Source: an uncultured Erwinia sp. (GTDB lineage: Bacteria; Pseudomonadota; Gammaproteobacteria; Enterobacterales; Enterobacteriaceae). Taken from it: DNA of 64,000 nucleotides. The translations under genes were made by a program, and so were the position numbers. This document shows positions 1-8,501 of this stretch, in pieces (within the stretch, counting starts at the first letter, position 1; every line of letters starts with the position of its first letter). A model generated the notes under the pieces. That model saw nothing but the letters and a program-made list of their open reading frames with translations, had not been told where the DNA came from and searched no databases. Location of the stretch: the NCBI GenBank assembly GCA_946221915.1, contig CAMIKG010000020.1, positions 1 through 64,000 on the forward strand, written 5' to 3'.

Positions 1-1
1 G

Positions 2-26
2 CCTTCCCCCACTTCATGGGGGAAGG
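2..26 (-). terminator. Hairpin downstream of uxuA, possible terminator
   Basis: A perfect 10-bp stem (2-11 with 17-26, arms CCTTCCCCCA and TGGGGGAAGG) closes a 5-base loop. It lies 72 bases beyond the uxuA stop on the minus strand. The expected T-run would fall outside the window, so terminator status is inferred. Confidence 0.5.
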
Positions 27-98
27 GGCAGTCAGCGCCTTGCTTTCAGCACAGCTTCTGGGCCTGCGGGTAAGCTTCAGTCGTTGCCGGTGTGCCCA

Positions 99-1280
99 TC
101 ACTGGAAAAACGCCCGATGTACCGCCAGCTCGACGCCACGGATCTCCGCCAGACCTTTCAGCCGGCCAATCGCCGAATAACCCGGATTGGTTTTCTTATT
201 CAGATCATCCAGCATCTGGTGCCCATGATCCGGACGCATCGGGATCACATCCTCCTGCCCGGCGCTTTTACGGCGATGCTCTTCGGCGGCGATGGCTTTA
301 ATCACTTCATACATATCGACATCGCCACCCAGATGTGCGGCTTCGTGGAAGCTGTTAGGGTTCTCTTCGCGCAGGGTGGAGCGCAGATGGGCGAAGTAAA
401 TACGCGGACCAAACTGTTTGATCATGCCCACCAGATCATTATCCGCGCGCACGCCGTAAGAGCCGGTACACATCGTGAAGCCGTTGGCCGGGCTGCTGAC
501 GGTTTCCACCATCCACTGCAGATCGTCAGCGGTGGAGACAATGCGCGGCAGGCCGAGAATTGGACGCGGTGGATCGTCCGGGTGCACCGCCATGCGCACG
601 CCTGCTTCTTCCGCCACCGGAATAATACCGCGCAGGAAGCGGGCAAAGTTCTCGCGCAGTTCGGCTTTGCCAATGCCGTCGTAGCGCGCCAGCTGGGCGC
701 GGAATTGATCCAGCGTATAGCCCTCTTCCGCGCCGGGCAGACCGGCAATGATATTGCGCGTCAGGCGCGTTTTGCTCTCTTCGCTCATGCTGGCGAAGCG
801 CTCGCTGGCCTGCGCAATCTCTTGCGCGCTGTAGTCATTTTCCGCCCCCGCACGCTGCAGGATATGCAGCTCAAACACCGCGAATTCAATCTGGTCAAAA
901 CGCAGCGCTTTGGCGCCATCCGGCAGTTCGTAGGCCAGGTCGGTACGCGTCCAGTCGAGGATCGGCATAAAGTTGTAGCACACGGTGGTGATGCCGCACT
1001 GCGCCAGATTGCGCAGCGACTGCTGATAGTTGCTAATCCACTTCTCACACTCACCGCTGCCCGTTTTGATCTCTTCATGAATCGGTACGCTTTCCACCAC
1101 CGACCACACCAGACCCGCCGCTTCCACTGTCGCTTTGCGTTTCAGGATCTCCTCTACCGTCCACACCTCGCCGTTGGGAATATGGTGCAGGGCAGTGACG
1201 ATACCGGTTGCGCCTGCCTGGCGGGCATCCGCGAGGGAGACGGGATCGTTGGGGCCATACCAGCGCCAGGTCTGCTTCAT
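99..1280 (-). CDS. uxuA: Mannonate dehydratase UxuA
   Basis: UxuA dehydrates D-mannonate to 2-keto-3-deoxygluconate in the cytoplasm, in the Ashwell route for glucuronate. The 393 residues match the usual family length and read as UxuA throughout: the start [16 protein letters not shown], the central HPDDPPRP stretch, and MRPDHGHQ near the C-terminus, which holds metal ligands in this family. No uxuB follows inside the window. The stop overlaps a TGATG that opens only a 17-codon frame, and a strong hairpin follows. The gene is divergent from an ExuT-like transporter across a control region with UxuR/ExuR-type boxes, which fits induction by hexuronates. Confidence 0.96.
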   Translation of the reverse strand: MKQTWRWYGPNDPVSLADARQAGATGIVTALHHIPNGEVWTVEEILKRKATVEAAGLVWSVVESVPIHEEIKTGSGECEKWISNYQQSLRNLAQCGITTVCYNFMPILDWTRTDLAYELPDGAKALRFDQIEFAVFELHILQRAGAENDYSAQEIAQASERFASMSEESKTRLTRNIIAGLPGAEEGYTLDQFRAQLARYDGIGKAELRENFARFLRGIIPVAEEAGVRMAVHPDDPPRPILGLPRIVSTADDLQWMVETVSSPANGFTMCTGSYGVRADNDLVGMIKQFGPRIYFAHLRSTLREENPNSFHEAAHLGGDVDMYEVIKAIAAEEHRRKSAGQEDVIPMRPDHGHQMLDDLNKKTNPGYSAIGRLKGLAEIRGVELAVHRAFFQ

Positions 1281-1342
1281 GTTGTTACCTCATCAGAAAT
1301 ATCGCACCGCATACGGCCACGCCTGTCCGGTGACGATGATGT

Positions 1343-1360
1343 AAATTGGTTGACCAGTAT
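1343..1360. promoter_or_regulatory. UxuR/ExuR-like operator
   Basis: AAATTGGTTGACCAGTAT closely matches the enterobacterial UxuR/ExuR pattern, roughly AAATTGGTNNACCAATTT. It lies 63 bases upstream of the uxuA start, where a repressor would block the uxuA promoter. Confidence 0.65.
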
Positions 1361-1447
1361 TGCTATGTGACAGATTGGCCAGCTCGGCTTGCGTTCTTCT
1401 GTGGCTAAACTTCAGCTATTGCCAATGGGATGTCAACCTGGTTGACT

Positions 1448-1465
1448 AATTTGGTTAACCAGATC
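1448..1465. promoter_or_regulatory. UxuR/ExuR-like operator, second site
   Basis: AATTTGGTTAACCAGATC contains the perfect palindrome TGGTTAACCA (1452-1461). A half-site, CTGGTTGAC, lies just upstream at 1437-1445. The spacing allows cooperative binding with the site at 1343. Confidence 0.65.
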
Positions 1466-1742
1466 ACAAATGCAACATCCTCCTGGCGACCAAAATAAAC
1501 ATCTATGTTTCACTCCTGCCGGGTAGTCAGAGAAGACTTAACAGCGATTATTGACGCTGACAGGATGCCAGCGGGCTTCTCTCACACCTTGCTAATGCGC
1601 GCAAAACCTTGATTCAGGTAACACGACACGGCAACGCCTGCGTACGACACTGGTTGACCCCCTGCATTCTGCCAGTGAGCGGACGACCTCGATGGGACAG
1701 GCGTTACCTGGCTAATGAAGTGAATAATAAGTGGAGAATCAG

Positions 1743-3044
1743 ATGAACCGCAGTTTGAACCCAGGGATAAGTGCTGTTAACAGTAAACGCAGCTGGCGTA
1801 ATTTACGCTGGTGGGTGCTGGTGCTGTTTTTAGCCGGTGTGACGGTCAACTACATCACGCGTAACTCGTTAGGCATCCTCGCCCCCGAGCTGAAGACCAG
1901 TCTCGGCATTACCACTGAACAATATTCATGGATCGTCGGCGCATTTCAGCTGGCGTATACCTTCTTCCAGCCAATCTGTGGCTGGCTGATCGATGTCATC
2001 GGCCTCAAAGTCGGTTTCCTGGTTTGCGCCACCATCTGGGCGCTGGCCTGTCTGTTCCACGCTGGCGCGGCCAGCTGGGTGCATCTGGCGATCCTGCGCT
2101 TCGTGATGGGCAGCGCCGAAGCGGCGGCAACGCCCGCGAATGCCAAAATGCTTGGCGAATGGTTCCCGAAAAAAGAGCGTCCGGTGGCGGCTGGCTGGGC
2201 TGGCGTCGGCTTTTCGATTGGTGCGATGCTGGCGCCTCCGATTATCTATTTTGCCCATGCCTCCTTTGGCTGGCAGGGCGCGTTCCTGTTTACCGGCGGC
2301 CTGGCGCTGGCGTGGGTGGTTCTCTGGTGGCTGCTGTACCATAACCCGGAAAAACACCCGAACCTGAGCACGGATGAACTGGAATTTATTAAGCAGGACA
2401 ATGAACCGCCTGCGGTGAAAATGAGTTTCTTTAAAGCGCTGAAAAGCGTGTCGAAAAACAAACGCTTTTACGGCATCGCGATTCCGGCGTTTATGGCGGA
2501 ACCCGCGTGGGGCGTGCTGAGCTTCTGGGTACCGCTCTACCTGGCGAAAGACATGGGCATGGATTTAAAACAGATCGCCATGTTCGCCTGGCTGCCATTC
2601 CTCGCCGCCGACCTCGGCAGCGTGGCGAGTGGTTACCTGACGCGTCTCTATACCCGTCTGTTTGGCTGCAGCCAGGTGAACTCAGTGGTCGCCAGTTCGG
2701 TAACCGGCGCGTTCCTGATGCTGTCGCTGGCGCTGGTCGCCATCACCAAAAACCCGTACGTCGCGATTGCGTTAATCTCAATTGGCGGTTTTGGTCACCA
2801 GATCATCTCCTGCATGCTCAGCGCGCTGGTGGTGGAGAAGTTTGATAAAGGCCAGATGGCGACAGTAAACGGCATGCGCGGCTCGTTCGCGTGGATCTCC
2901 AGTTTCCTGTTCTCGCTGGTTATCGGCGTCACCGCCGACAAAATTGGTTTCAATCCGCTGTTTGTCGCCATGGGCTTCTTTGACCTGATTGGCGCGGTAT
3001 TCCTGATCGCTTTTATTGCTGAACGTCGCGCAAAACGCGCCTGA
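1743..3044 (+). CDS. ExuT-like MFS hexuronate/aldonate transporter
   Basis: Inner-membrane major facilitator of the anion:cation symporter family that includes ExuT and GudP. The reading frame is open from a GTG at 1731, but GGAG at 1733-1736 is spaced correctly for the ATG at 1743, which gives 433 residues. About 12 hydrophobic segments are visible. Family-like stretches are NYITRNSLGILAPEL in TM1, SAEAAATPANAKMLGEWFP after TM4, and a central loop near residues 200-230. The partner genes uxuA (divergent) and a GH31 glycosidase 14 bases downstream suggest uptake of glucuronate, a related acid, or a small glucuronoside. Substrate choice within the family cannot be read from sequence. Confidence 0.88.
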   Translation: MNRSLNPGISAVNSKRSWRNLRWWVLVLFLAGVTVNYITRNSLGILAPELKTSLGITTEQYSWIVGAFQLAYTFFQPICGWLIDVIGLKVGFLVCATIWALACLFHAGAASWVHLAILRFVMGSAEAAATPANAKMLGEWFPKKERPVAAGWAGVGFSIGAMLAPPIIYFAHASFGWQGAFLFTGGLALAWVVLWWLLYHNPEKHPNLSTDELEFIKQDNEPPAVKMSFFKALKSVSKNKRFYGIAIPAFMAEPAWGVLSFWVPLYLAKDMGMDLKQIAMFAWLPFLAADLGSVASGYLTRLYTRLFGCSQVNSVVASSVTGAFLMLSLALVAITKNPYVAIALISIGGFGHQIISCMLSALVVEKFDKGQMATVNGMRGSFAWISSFLFSLVIGVTADKIGFNPLFVAMGFFDLIGAVFLIAFIAERRAKRA

Positions 3045-3058
3045 AAAAGAAGGTAACG

Positions 3059-5443
3059 ATGAAAACCTTAAAACACTGGTCCTTAGCGGGCTCGGACAAT
3101 CACCATGTGGCACTGACCGTTGAGGGTAAACATACCCTGTGCCTGTACGTCCTTGAACAGACGCTGTTCCGCGTCGCGATTAAGCGAAACGGAGCGTTCA
3201 CCCTCGACAGAACCTGGAGTATTGCGCCGGACAGCGACGTGCCGTGGGAAGGGCGGCAGCGCGACAGTCTGGCGGGTTTCTCTTTACCCGGTTTTACGGT
3301 GGAAGAGCAGGGCGACACGCTGGTGGTCGCCACAGAGCAACTGCGCGTTACTGTGCATCAGCCGCTGTGGCTGGAGTGGCACTATCGCAACAGCGCCGGG
3401 GAGTGGCAACTGCTGACCAGCGACCGTCCGACCAGCGCCTATCTGCTGAATGCGCACGGCGACGGTGTGGCGCACTATCAGCGCCGCCAGGCGGAAGATC
3501 GTTTCTATGGCCTCGGTGAGAAAGCGGGCGATCTGCAGCGTAACGGCAAACGCTATGAGATGCGTAACCTCGATGCGATGGGCTATAACGCGTCGTCCAC
3601 CGACCCGCTGTATAAACATGTCCCGTTCACCATTACCCGCCGCGACGACATCAGTTTTGGCCTTTATTACGATAACCTGAGCAGCAGCTGGTTCGATCTC
3701 GGCAACGAGCTGGACAACTACCATCAGCCTTACCGCCGCTGGCAGGCGGAAAGCGGGGATATCGACTACTACATCTTTACCGGTGAAAAGGTGCTGGATG
3801 TTACCAAAGCCTTTGTGCGCCTGACCGGGAAAACGCTGTTTGGCCCGAAATGGAGCCTGGGCTACAGCGGCTCCACCATGCACTACACCGATGCACCGGA
3901 TGCGCAGAATCAGCTGATGAACTTTATCCGGCTGTGTGAAGAGCACGATATTCCGTGCGACTCGTTCCAGTTATCGTCGGGTTATACCTCGATTAACAAC
4001 AAGCGTTACGTGTTTAACTGGAACTACGACAAAGTGCCGCAGCCGGAGCAGATGAGCCAGGCGTTCCACGACGCCGGTCTGCGTCTGGCCGCCAATATCA
4101 AACCTTGTCTGCTGCAGGATCACCCGCGCTATGAAGAGGTGGCGGCGCAGGGGCTGTTTATTCAGGATTCGGAAAGCGACACGCCTGAACGCTCGGTGTT
4201 CTGGGATGATGAAGGTTCGCACCTCGACTTCACCCATCCGCAGGCGGTGGCCTGGTGGCAGGAGAATGTCACCCGCCAGCTGCTGGAAAAGGGCATAGAC
4301 TCGACCTGGAACGACAACAACGAATATGAAATCTGGGACGGCGAAGCACGCTGCCACGGCTTTGGTCAGCCGATCGCGATTAAACATATTCGCCCGGTAA
4401 TGCCGCTGCTGATGATGCGCGCCTCAATGGAAGCGCAGCAGCGTTTTGCCCCGGAAAAACGTCCGTACCTGATTTCCCGCTCCGGCTGCGCTGGCATGCA
4501 GCGCTATGTGCAGACCTGGACCGGTGATAACCGCACTAACTGGACCGCGCTGCGCTACAACATTCGTATGGGACTGGGGATGAGCCTGTCGGGGCTGTAT
4601 AACGTCGGACACGATGTCGGCGGTTTCTCCGGCGATAAACCGGATGCCGAGCTGTTTGTGCGCTGGGTTCAGAATGGCGTGATGCATCCGCGTTTCACCA
4701 TCCACTCCTGGAATGACGACCATACCGTTAACGAGCCGTGGATGTATCCGGCGGCCACGCCAGCGATCCGCGCCGCGATTGAGCTGCGCTACCGTCTGCT
4801 GCCGTATCTCTATACGCTGCTGTGGCAGGCGCATGCGGATGATGAGCCGATGCTGCGGCCAACCTTCCTCGACCATGAACATGATGCGCAGACCTTCGCT
4901 GAATGTGATGACTTCCTGCTGGGACGCGATCTGCTGGTGGCCAGCGTGGTGGAGCCGGGCCAGCGCGAACGCACGCTGTGGCTGCCGGACAACCAGCATG
5001 GCTGGTATGACTTCGCCAGCCATCAGTGGTACAGCGGCGGCCAGTGGGTAACGCTGGCGGCGCCGCTGGAAACACTGCCGCTGCTGGTGCGCGCCGGCGC
5101 CGCACTGCCGTTGAGCCAGCGTCTGCGCCATGTTGATACCCGGGCTGACGATCAGCGCGAACTGCAGCTGTTCCCGCTGCAGGGCAGAGGGGAAACCACG
5201 GGCCTGCTGTTTGAAGATGATGGCGAGTCGTGGGGGTATCAGCAGGGTAACGCGCTGTGGCTGCACTGGAAGATGGAGAGCGATGCGCAGGCCATTCGCC
5301 TCACCTTCACTGCCGAAGGGGATTATCAGCCCGCCTGGCGACAGCTGAAAATCTCGCTGCCGCAGGGTGAGCGGCGTCAGCTGTATGTTGATGGCGTGGC
5401 GGTGAAGGGGAGTGAGGCGGAGTATGTGTTATCCCGCAGATAA
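3059..5443 (+). CDS. Cytoplasmic GH31 alpha-glycosidase
   Basis: Retaining alpha-glycosidase of family GH31, 794 residues, with no signal peptide, so it acts on an imported oligosaccharide or glycoside. An N-terminal beta-sandwich (about 1-240) precedes the barrel. The nucleophile is Asp419 in WNDNNEYE and the acid/base is Asp490 in WTGDN. The family more often shows W-DMNEP around the nucleophile, so the NNEYE form points to a distinct subgroup. C-terminal beta domains run from about 680. It follows the transporter by 14 bases with its own AAGAAGG ribosome site and forms one operon with it. Next to uxuA, the substrate may carry a uronic acid; that is inference. A terminator follows. Confidence 0.92.
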   Translation: MKTLKHWSLAGSDNHHVALTVEGKHTLCLYVLEQTLFRVAIKRNGAFTLDRTWSIAPDSDVPWEGRQRDSLAGFSLPGFTVEEQGDTLVVATEQLRVTVHQPLWLEWHYRNSAGEWQLLTSDRPTSAYLLNAHGDGVAHYQRRQAEDRFYGLGEKAGDLQRNGKRYEMRNLDAMGYNASSTDPLYKHVPFTITRRDDISFGLYYDNLSSSWFDLGNELDNYHQPYRRWQAESGDIDYYIFTGEKVLDVTKAFVRLTGKTLFGPKWSLGYSGSTMHYTDAPDAQNQLMNFIRLCEEHDIPCDSFQLSSGYTSINNKRYVFNWNYDKVPQPEQMSQAFHDAGLRLAANIKPCLLQDHPRYEEVAAQGLFIQDSESDTPERSVFWDDEGSHLDFTHPQAVAWWQENVTRQLLEKGIDSTWNDNNEYEIWDGEARCHGFGQPIAIKHIRPVMPLLMMRASMEAQQRFAPEKRPYLISRSGCAGMQRYVQTWTGDNRTNWTALRYNIRMGLGMSLSGLYNVGHDVGGFSGDKPDAELFVRWVQNGVMHPRFTIHSWNDDHTVNEPWMYPAATPAIRAAIELRYRLLPYLYTLLWQAHADDEPMLRPTFLDHEHDAQTFAECDDFLLGRDLLVASVVEPGQRERTLWLPDNQHGWYDFASHQWYSGGQWVTLAAPLETLPLLVRAGAALPLSQRLRHVDTRADDQRELQLFPLQGRGETTGLLFEDDGESWGYQQGNALWLHWKMESDAQAIRLTFTAEGDYQPAWRQLKISLPQGERRQLYVDGVAVKGSEAEYVLSRR

Positions 5444-5471
5444 CGCGCTTTTAGCCGCAGTGTAGTACTCG

Positions 5472-5512
5472 AAAATGCCCTGGTATGTGATTCATGCCGG
5501 GGCATTTTTTTC
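5472..5512 (+). terminator. Rho-independent terminator after the GH31 gene
   Basis: AAAATGCCC (5472-5480) pairs with GGGCATTTT (5500-5508), and the sequence runs into a T-tract. It ends the transporter-GH31 operon. Confidence 0.85.
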
Positions 5513-5583
5513 AGTTTATCGCTCCCCGACAATCATCCTTAGGTGCTCTTTTTTTAATCAATTAAATGTCACGATAACTATTT

Positions 5584-5606
5584 AAGTTGCATGTTAAATG
5601 CCATTT
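5584..5606. promoter_or_regulatory. NsrR-like box, upstream copy
   Basis: An 11-1-11 element with arms AAGTTGCATGT and AAATGCCATTT. The E. coli NsrR pattern has arms AANATGCATTT and AAATGCATNTT. This copy differs at about four fixed positions and starts 28 bases before the better copy. Confidence 0.5.
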
Positions 5607-5611
5607 ATTAT

Positions 5612-5634
5612 AAGTTGTATTTGAAATGCAACTT
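5612..5634. promoter_or_regulatory. NsrR-like box, downstream copy
   Basis: Arms AAGTTGTATTT (5612-5622) and AAATGCAACTT (5624-5634) flank a single central G. This is the 11-1-11 layout of sites bound by the nitric-oxide-sensing Fe-S repressor NsrR, with about three deviations from the E. coli pattern. The box ends 76 bases before the PAS gene, a sensible place for a repressor site. Confidence 0.6.
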
Positions 5635-5710
5635 TAGATAAGTTCAATAACGAATCACTTAGCTCGCCTGCACGCTGTACCGTCGCCAGGCTTATCAAAG
5701 GAAAATTGCC

Positions 5711-6136
5711 ATGAGTCAGACTCTCGATTCCGCCCAGCTTATCTCTGCCCTCGACAACGTGATGGTGATCTCCACCACCGACCTGCAGGGCACCATCACT
5801 TACGTTAACGACCTGTTCTGTACGCTGACCGGCTACAACCGCGAAGAGCTGCTGGGCCAGCCGCACAGCATTGTGCGTCATCCTTCCGTACCGAAAGCCA
5901 CTTACAAAGAGATGTGGGACACCATCAAGGCCGGCAAAATCTGGACGGGCATCATTCCTAACGTCGGTAAAGGCGGCGGGCTGTATGTGGTCGATACCAC
6001 CGTGCAACCGTTATATGACGCGCAGGGTAACATCGATTCCTATATCAGTATCCGGCGTGTGATCAATGATTTGATGGATGATTTCGAATCCGTTGAATTT
6101 TCTAAAGAGCAGTTCGACAACTTCTACGACAAGTAA
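5711..6136 (+). CDS. Single-domain PAS protein, Aer-like
   Basis: A soluble 141-residue protein that is almost entirely one PAS domain. It closely resembles the FAD-binding PAS of the aerotaxis sensor Aer: STTDLQGTITYVND at about 21, GQPHSIVRHPSVPKATYKEMW in the middle, then KIWTGIIPN and YISIRR. The resemblance suggests bound FAD (haem is less likely) and a redox-sensing or electron-relay role. The C-terminal tail (about 118-141) is acidic. There is no output domain, so it must act through a partner, probably the diflavin reductase encoded five bases downstream. The AAGGAA ribosome site is clear. Confidence 0.85.
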   Translation: MSQTLDSAQLISALDNVMVISTTDLQGTITYVNDLFCTLTGYNREELLGQPHSIVRHPSVPKATYKEMWDTIKAGKIWTGIIPNVGKGGGLYVVDTTVQPLYDAQGNIDSYISIRRVINDLMDDFESVEFSKEQFDNFYDK

Positions 6137-6141
6137 ATGCT

Positions 6142-7680
6142 ATGGCCGATCTTATCGAACGTATCTTAATTGGTTACGGTTCGGAATCAGGCAACGCCCG
6201 GGCGCTGGCTACGCGCCTGGGCGAGCAGGGATTCCTGCAACCTTACCGCCCGCAGGTGATGGAACTGAATGATCTGTTGCAGGCACAACCGGGCGAACGC
6301 GATCTGCTGCTGATCCTCACCAGCTCGTTTGGCGATGGCGAACCACCTGCCAATGCAGAGCATTTTCTTGCTCAGCTCGACCTCTTTTCCGCCGCCGACA
6401 GCCTGCGCTATGCCATTTTTGGCCTCGGCGATACCGCGTATCCACGTTTCTGTGGTTTCAGCAAACAGCTGGACGCGGCGCTGGCCGCCCGTGGCGCACG
6501 CGCCATAATCAACCGGGTTGACGCTGACGCCAGTTACGACACTTTCTTTGCCCGCTGGCTGCCGGTGCTGGAGCAGGTGCTGCAGGGCAACGAGCAGGCC
6601 GGGCGCGACCTGCTGCTGCAGGTTACCGCTTATGGCGAAGATAATGCATTTGCTGCGCCGGTGCTGGAGCGCCGTCGGCTGAATGCCTGCGCGCCGTATG
6701 CCTGGCATGTGCGGCTGAATATTGCCGGCAGCGGCATGTTGTACCGCGCAGGTGATACGCTGTATCTGCAGCCGGAAAATGACGCGACGCTGCTGACGCA
6801 GCTGGCGACATGGTTTGGCCGCGCCGACGCTGTGGACGCCTTGCGTGGCAAAGAGCTGCGCCAGCTGAGTAAAACAGTGTTGCGTGAGCTGGCGCGCTTA
6901 TCCGCTAATGACGAACTGAAAGGGATGCTGAAAATCAGCCAGCGCAAGGTGCTGGAAGCCTACCTGTACGGCGCCGATCTGCTGGATGTGCTGGAAGACT
7001 TCTGTACACCGTCCTGCGTGCCGCTGGAGGCGCTGGCGGAAATCCTCTCGCCCTGTCTGCCTCGCGCTTACTCGATTGCCTCATGTGCGAACGATCAGGT
7101 GGTGGATCTCTGTGTGCGTGAAGTGTGCTACGAGCGCGGCGGACGCCAGCGAAGCGGTGTGGCGACGGGCTGGCTGCTGGGCGACCATAATCCGATGCGT
7201 GTTTTTAGCCGTGCTAATCCTGGTTTCTGGCTGCCCGCTGAAACGGACTATCCGGTGCTGATGATCGGTACCGGCACTGGCATCGCACCGCTGATCGCCC
7301 TGTTACGCGAGCAGGCGGTAACAGGAACGGCGCGTGAAACCTGCCTGATCTTCGGCGAAAAACGCCGCGAGGGTGATTTTCTCTATCGCGACGAGCTGGA
7401 GTCGCTGTGTGACAACGGCGTGCTGAGCAGGCTGATCACAGCGTTTTCGCGTGACAGCGCCAGCAAATACTATGTGCAGCACGCTATCGCCGAAAACGCG
7501 GAGTATATCGGCGAGATGTTACGCCGTGGCGCGCATGTGTATATCTGTGGTAACCGCCAGCATCTGGAAAGCGCAGTGGAACAGGCGCTGACGGCGGTCT
7601 GTGCTCGTGCTGGCATAGCGGCAGACAATCTGTGGCCGACGCTGACGCAGGAAGGGCGACTGCACCTGGAGCTTTACTGA
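6142..7680 (+). CDS. Diflavin (FMN/FAD) NADPH reductase, CysJ/CPR type
   Basis: A 512-residue NADPH-dependent electron-transfer flavoprotein. It has an N-terminal flavodoxin domain (about 1-145: GYGSESGNA phosphate loop, SSFGDGEPP, FGLGDTAYPRFC), a connecting FAD domain with PRAYSIAS at about 310, and an NADPH domain with GTGTGIAPL, FGEKRREGDFLY and YICGNR. It is shorter than CysJ (about 600 residues), and no sulfite reductase partner lies nearby. It starts five bases after the PAS gene and must be co-transcribed with it under the NsrR-like boxes. I infer that it feeds NADPH electrons to the PAS flavin or to an unseen acceptor during nitrosative stress. Confidence 0.88.
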   Translation: MADLIERILIGYGSESGNARALATRLGEQGFLQPYRPQVMELNDLLQAQPGERDLLLILTSSFGDGEPPANAEHFLAQLDLFSAADSLRYAIFGLGDTAYPRFCGFSKQLDAALAARGARAIINRVDADASYDTFFARWLPVLEQVLQGNEQAGRDLLLQVTAYGEDNAFAAPVLERRRLNACAPYAWHVRLNIAGSGMLYRAGDTLYLQPENDATLLTQLATWFGRADAVDALRGKELRQLSKTVLRELARLSANDELKGMLKISQRKVLEAYLYGADLLDVLEDFCTPSCVPLEALAEILSPCLPRAYSIASCANDQVVDLCVREVCYERGGRQRSGVATGWLLGDHNPMRVFSRANPGFWLPAETDYPVLMIGTGTGIAPLIALLREQAVTGTARETCLIFGEKRREGDFLYRDELESLCDNGVLSRLITAFSRDSASKYYVQHAIAENAEYIGEMLRRGAHVYICGNRQHLESAVEQALTAVCARAGIAADNLWPTLTQEGRLHLELY

Positions 7681-7718
7681 GCCAGGCGTGCTGGCCGTCT
7701 GCTGAGCATATACCTTAA

Positions 7719-7744
7719 CCTGCCTCTTACCTACAGGAGGCAGG
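7719..7744. other. Hairpin between the reductase and methyltransferase genes
   Basis: CCTGCCTC (7719-7726) pairs with GAGGCAGG (7737-7744). No T-run follows, so it may attenuate or protect RNA rather than terminate it. Confidence 0.4.
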
Positions 7745-7775
7745 CGTCAATCGCGACCCCTGGGGAAACAGAGAA

Positions 7776-8351
7776 ATGATAAAACCCGAACCGATTAGTT
7801 TTTCTGAGGCGGAACGTCTGAGCCAGATTTTCGACGCAGACAACCGCGAAGAGTGGCAGCGGACCTCCGCGATTCTCGCGAAGCTGGCGTTGCAGCCGGA
7901 TACGGTGATTGCGGATGTCGGCGCAGGAACGGGCTATTTCGCGCAGCTGTTTGCCCAGCGCGTGCCGCAGGGGCGGGTGTATGCCCTCGACACCGAACCC
8001 AATATGCTGGCGTATATGGCACGCCGCTTCGCTGCAGAGTCGTTCAGCAATATCACCCTTCAGGCCAGCGAGCATAGCAACCCGCAGTTGCCACAAGGGC
8101 TGGATGTGGTGTTTCTGGCCAATGTGTATCGCTTTATCCGCGACCGGCAGACGTTTTTAGCGCAGCTGTATCAGCAATTCGGCAGCGATACGCGCGGGGT
8201 GTTTGTCGATTTAAAACATGAGCAGGCGCAGGTGTCACCGCAGCAGGTGATGGCAGAGATTGAGGCGGCAGGATTTAAGGTGGTGGAGATGGATCTGATC
8301 GCCTGTCCTAATCACTATATTTTGCAGTTTATCAAGCGAGCAGCGAGTTAA
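7776..8351 (+). CDS. Class I SAM-dependent methyltransferase
   Basis: A small soluble methyltransferase of 191 residues with motif I VADVGAGTGYFAQLF at about 45, an acidic residue binding the SAM ribose in VYALDTEPN, and FLANVYRFIRD as motif IV. The substrate is not apparent. The C-terminal half (PQQVMAEIEAAGFKVVEMD) is typical of Methyltransf_11-type enzymes. It follows the diflavin reductase by 95 bases and could share its transcript, although a hairpin lies between. The start has a nearby purine-rich GGGGAAACAGAGAA. Confidence 0.85.
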   Translation: MIKPEPISFSEAERLSQIFDADNREEWQRTSAILAKLALQPDTVIADVGAGTGYFAQLFAQRVPQGRVYALDTEPNMLAYMARRFAAESFSNITLQASEHSNPQLPQGLDVVFLANVYRFIRDRQTFLAQLYQQFGSDTRGVFVDLKHEQAQVSPQQVMAEIEAAGFKVVEMDLIACPNHYILQFIKRAAS

Positions 8352-8374
8352 TCGGCCAGCAAAAACGGCTATCA

Positions 8375-8401
8375 GATTGTCCGGCAATATGCCGGACAAT
8401 C
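8375..8401. terminator. Strong hairpin between convergent genes
   Basis: An 11-bp perfect stem, GATTGTCCGGC (8375-8385) with GCCGGACAATC (8391-8401), closes a 5-base loop between the methyltransferase end and the ABC operon end. On the minus strand a T-run follows about ten bases later, so it may terminate both sides. Confidence 0.6.
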
Positions 8402-8501
8402 AACAAAGCAGCGAGCCAGGCGCGGTAGTGCAAATCAGGCTGGTACTGCCACCACCATTTCCAGCCCGACGGGCGCTGGCAGGCCAGGAATCCTCACCCC
8501 G

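Larger units (their letters stand above)
1281..1742. promoter_or_regulatory. Divergent control region between uxuA and the transporter
   Basis: This 460-base gap has no plausible gene. It holds several copies of the hexuronate-regulator core TGGTTGACC or TGGTTAACCA: around 1343-1360, 1437-1445, 1448-1465 and 1651-1659. Repeated sites on both sides of the gap suggest that one GntR-type repressor of the UxuR/ExuR kind controls both directions. The regulator gene is not in the window. Confidence 0.7.

Noticed and set aside
84..1370. A 428-codon plus-strand frame
   Set aside because: It is the exact antisense of uxuA, has no family features and arises from GC-rich codon structure.
4424..5266. 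280-codon minus-strand frame inside the GH31 gene
   Set aside because: Antisense shadow of a well-supported enzyme gene.
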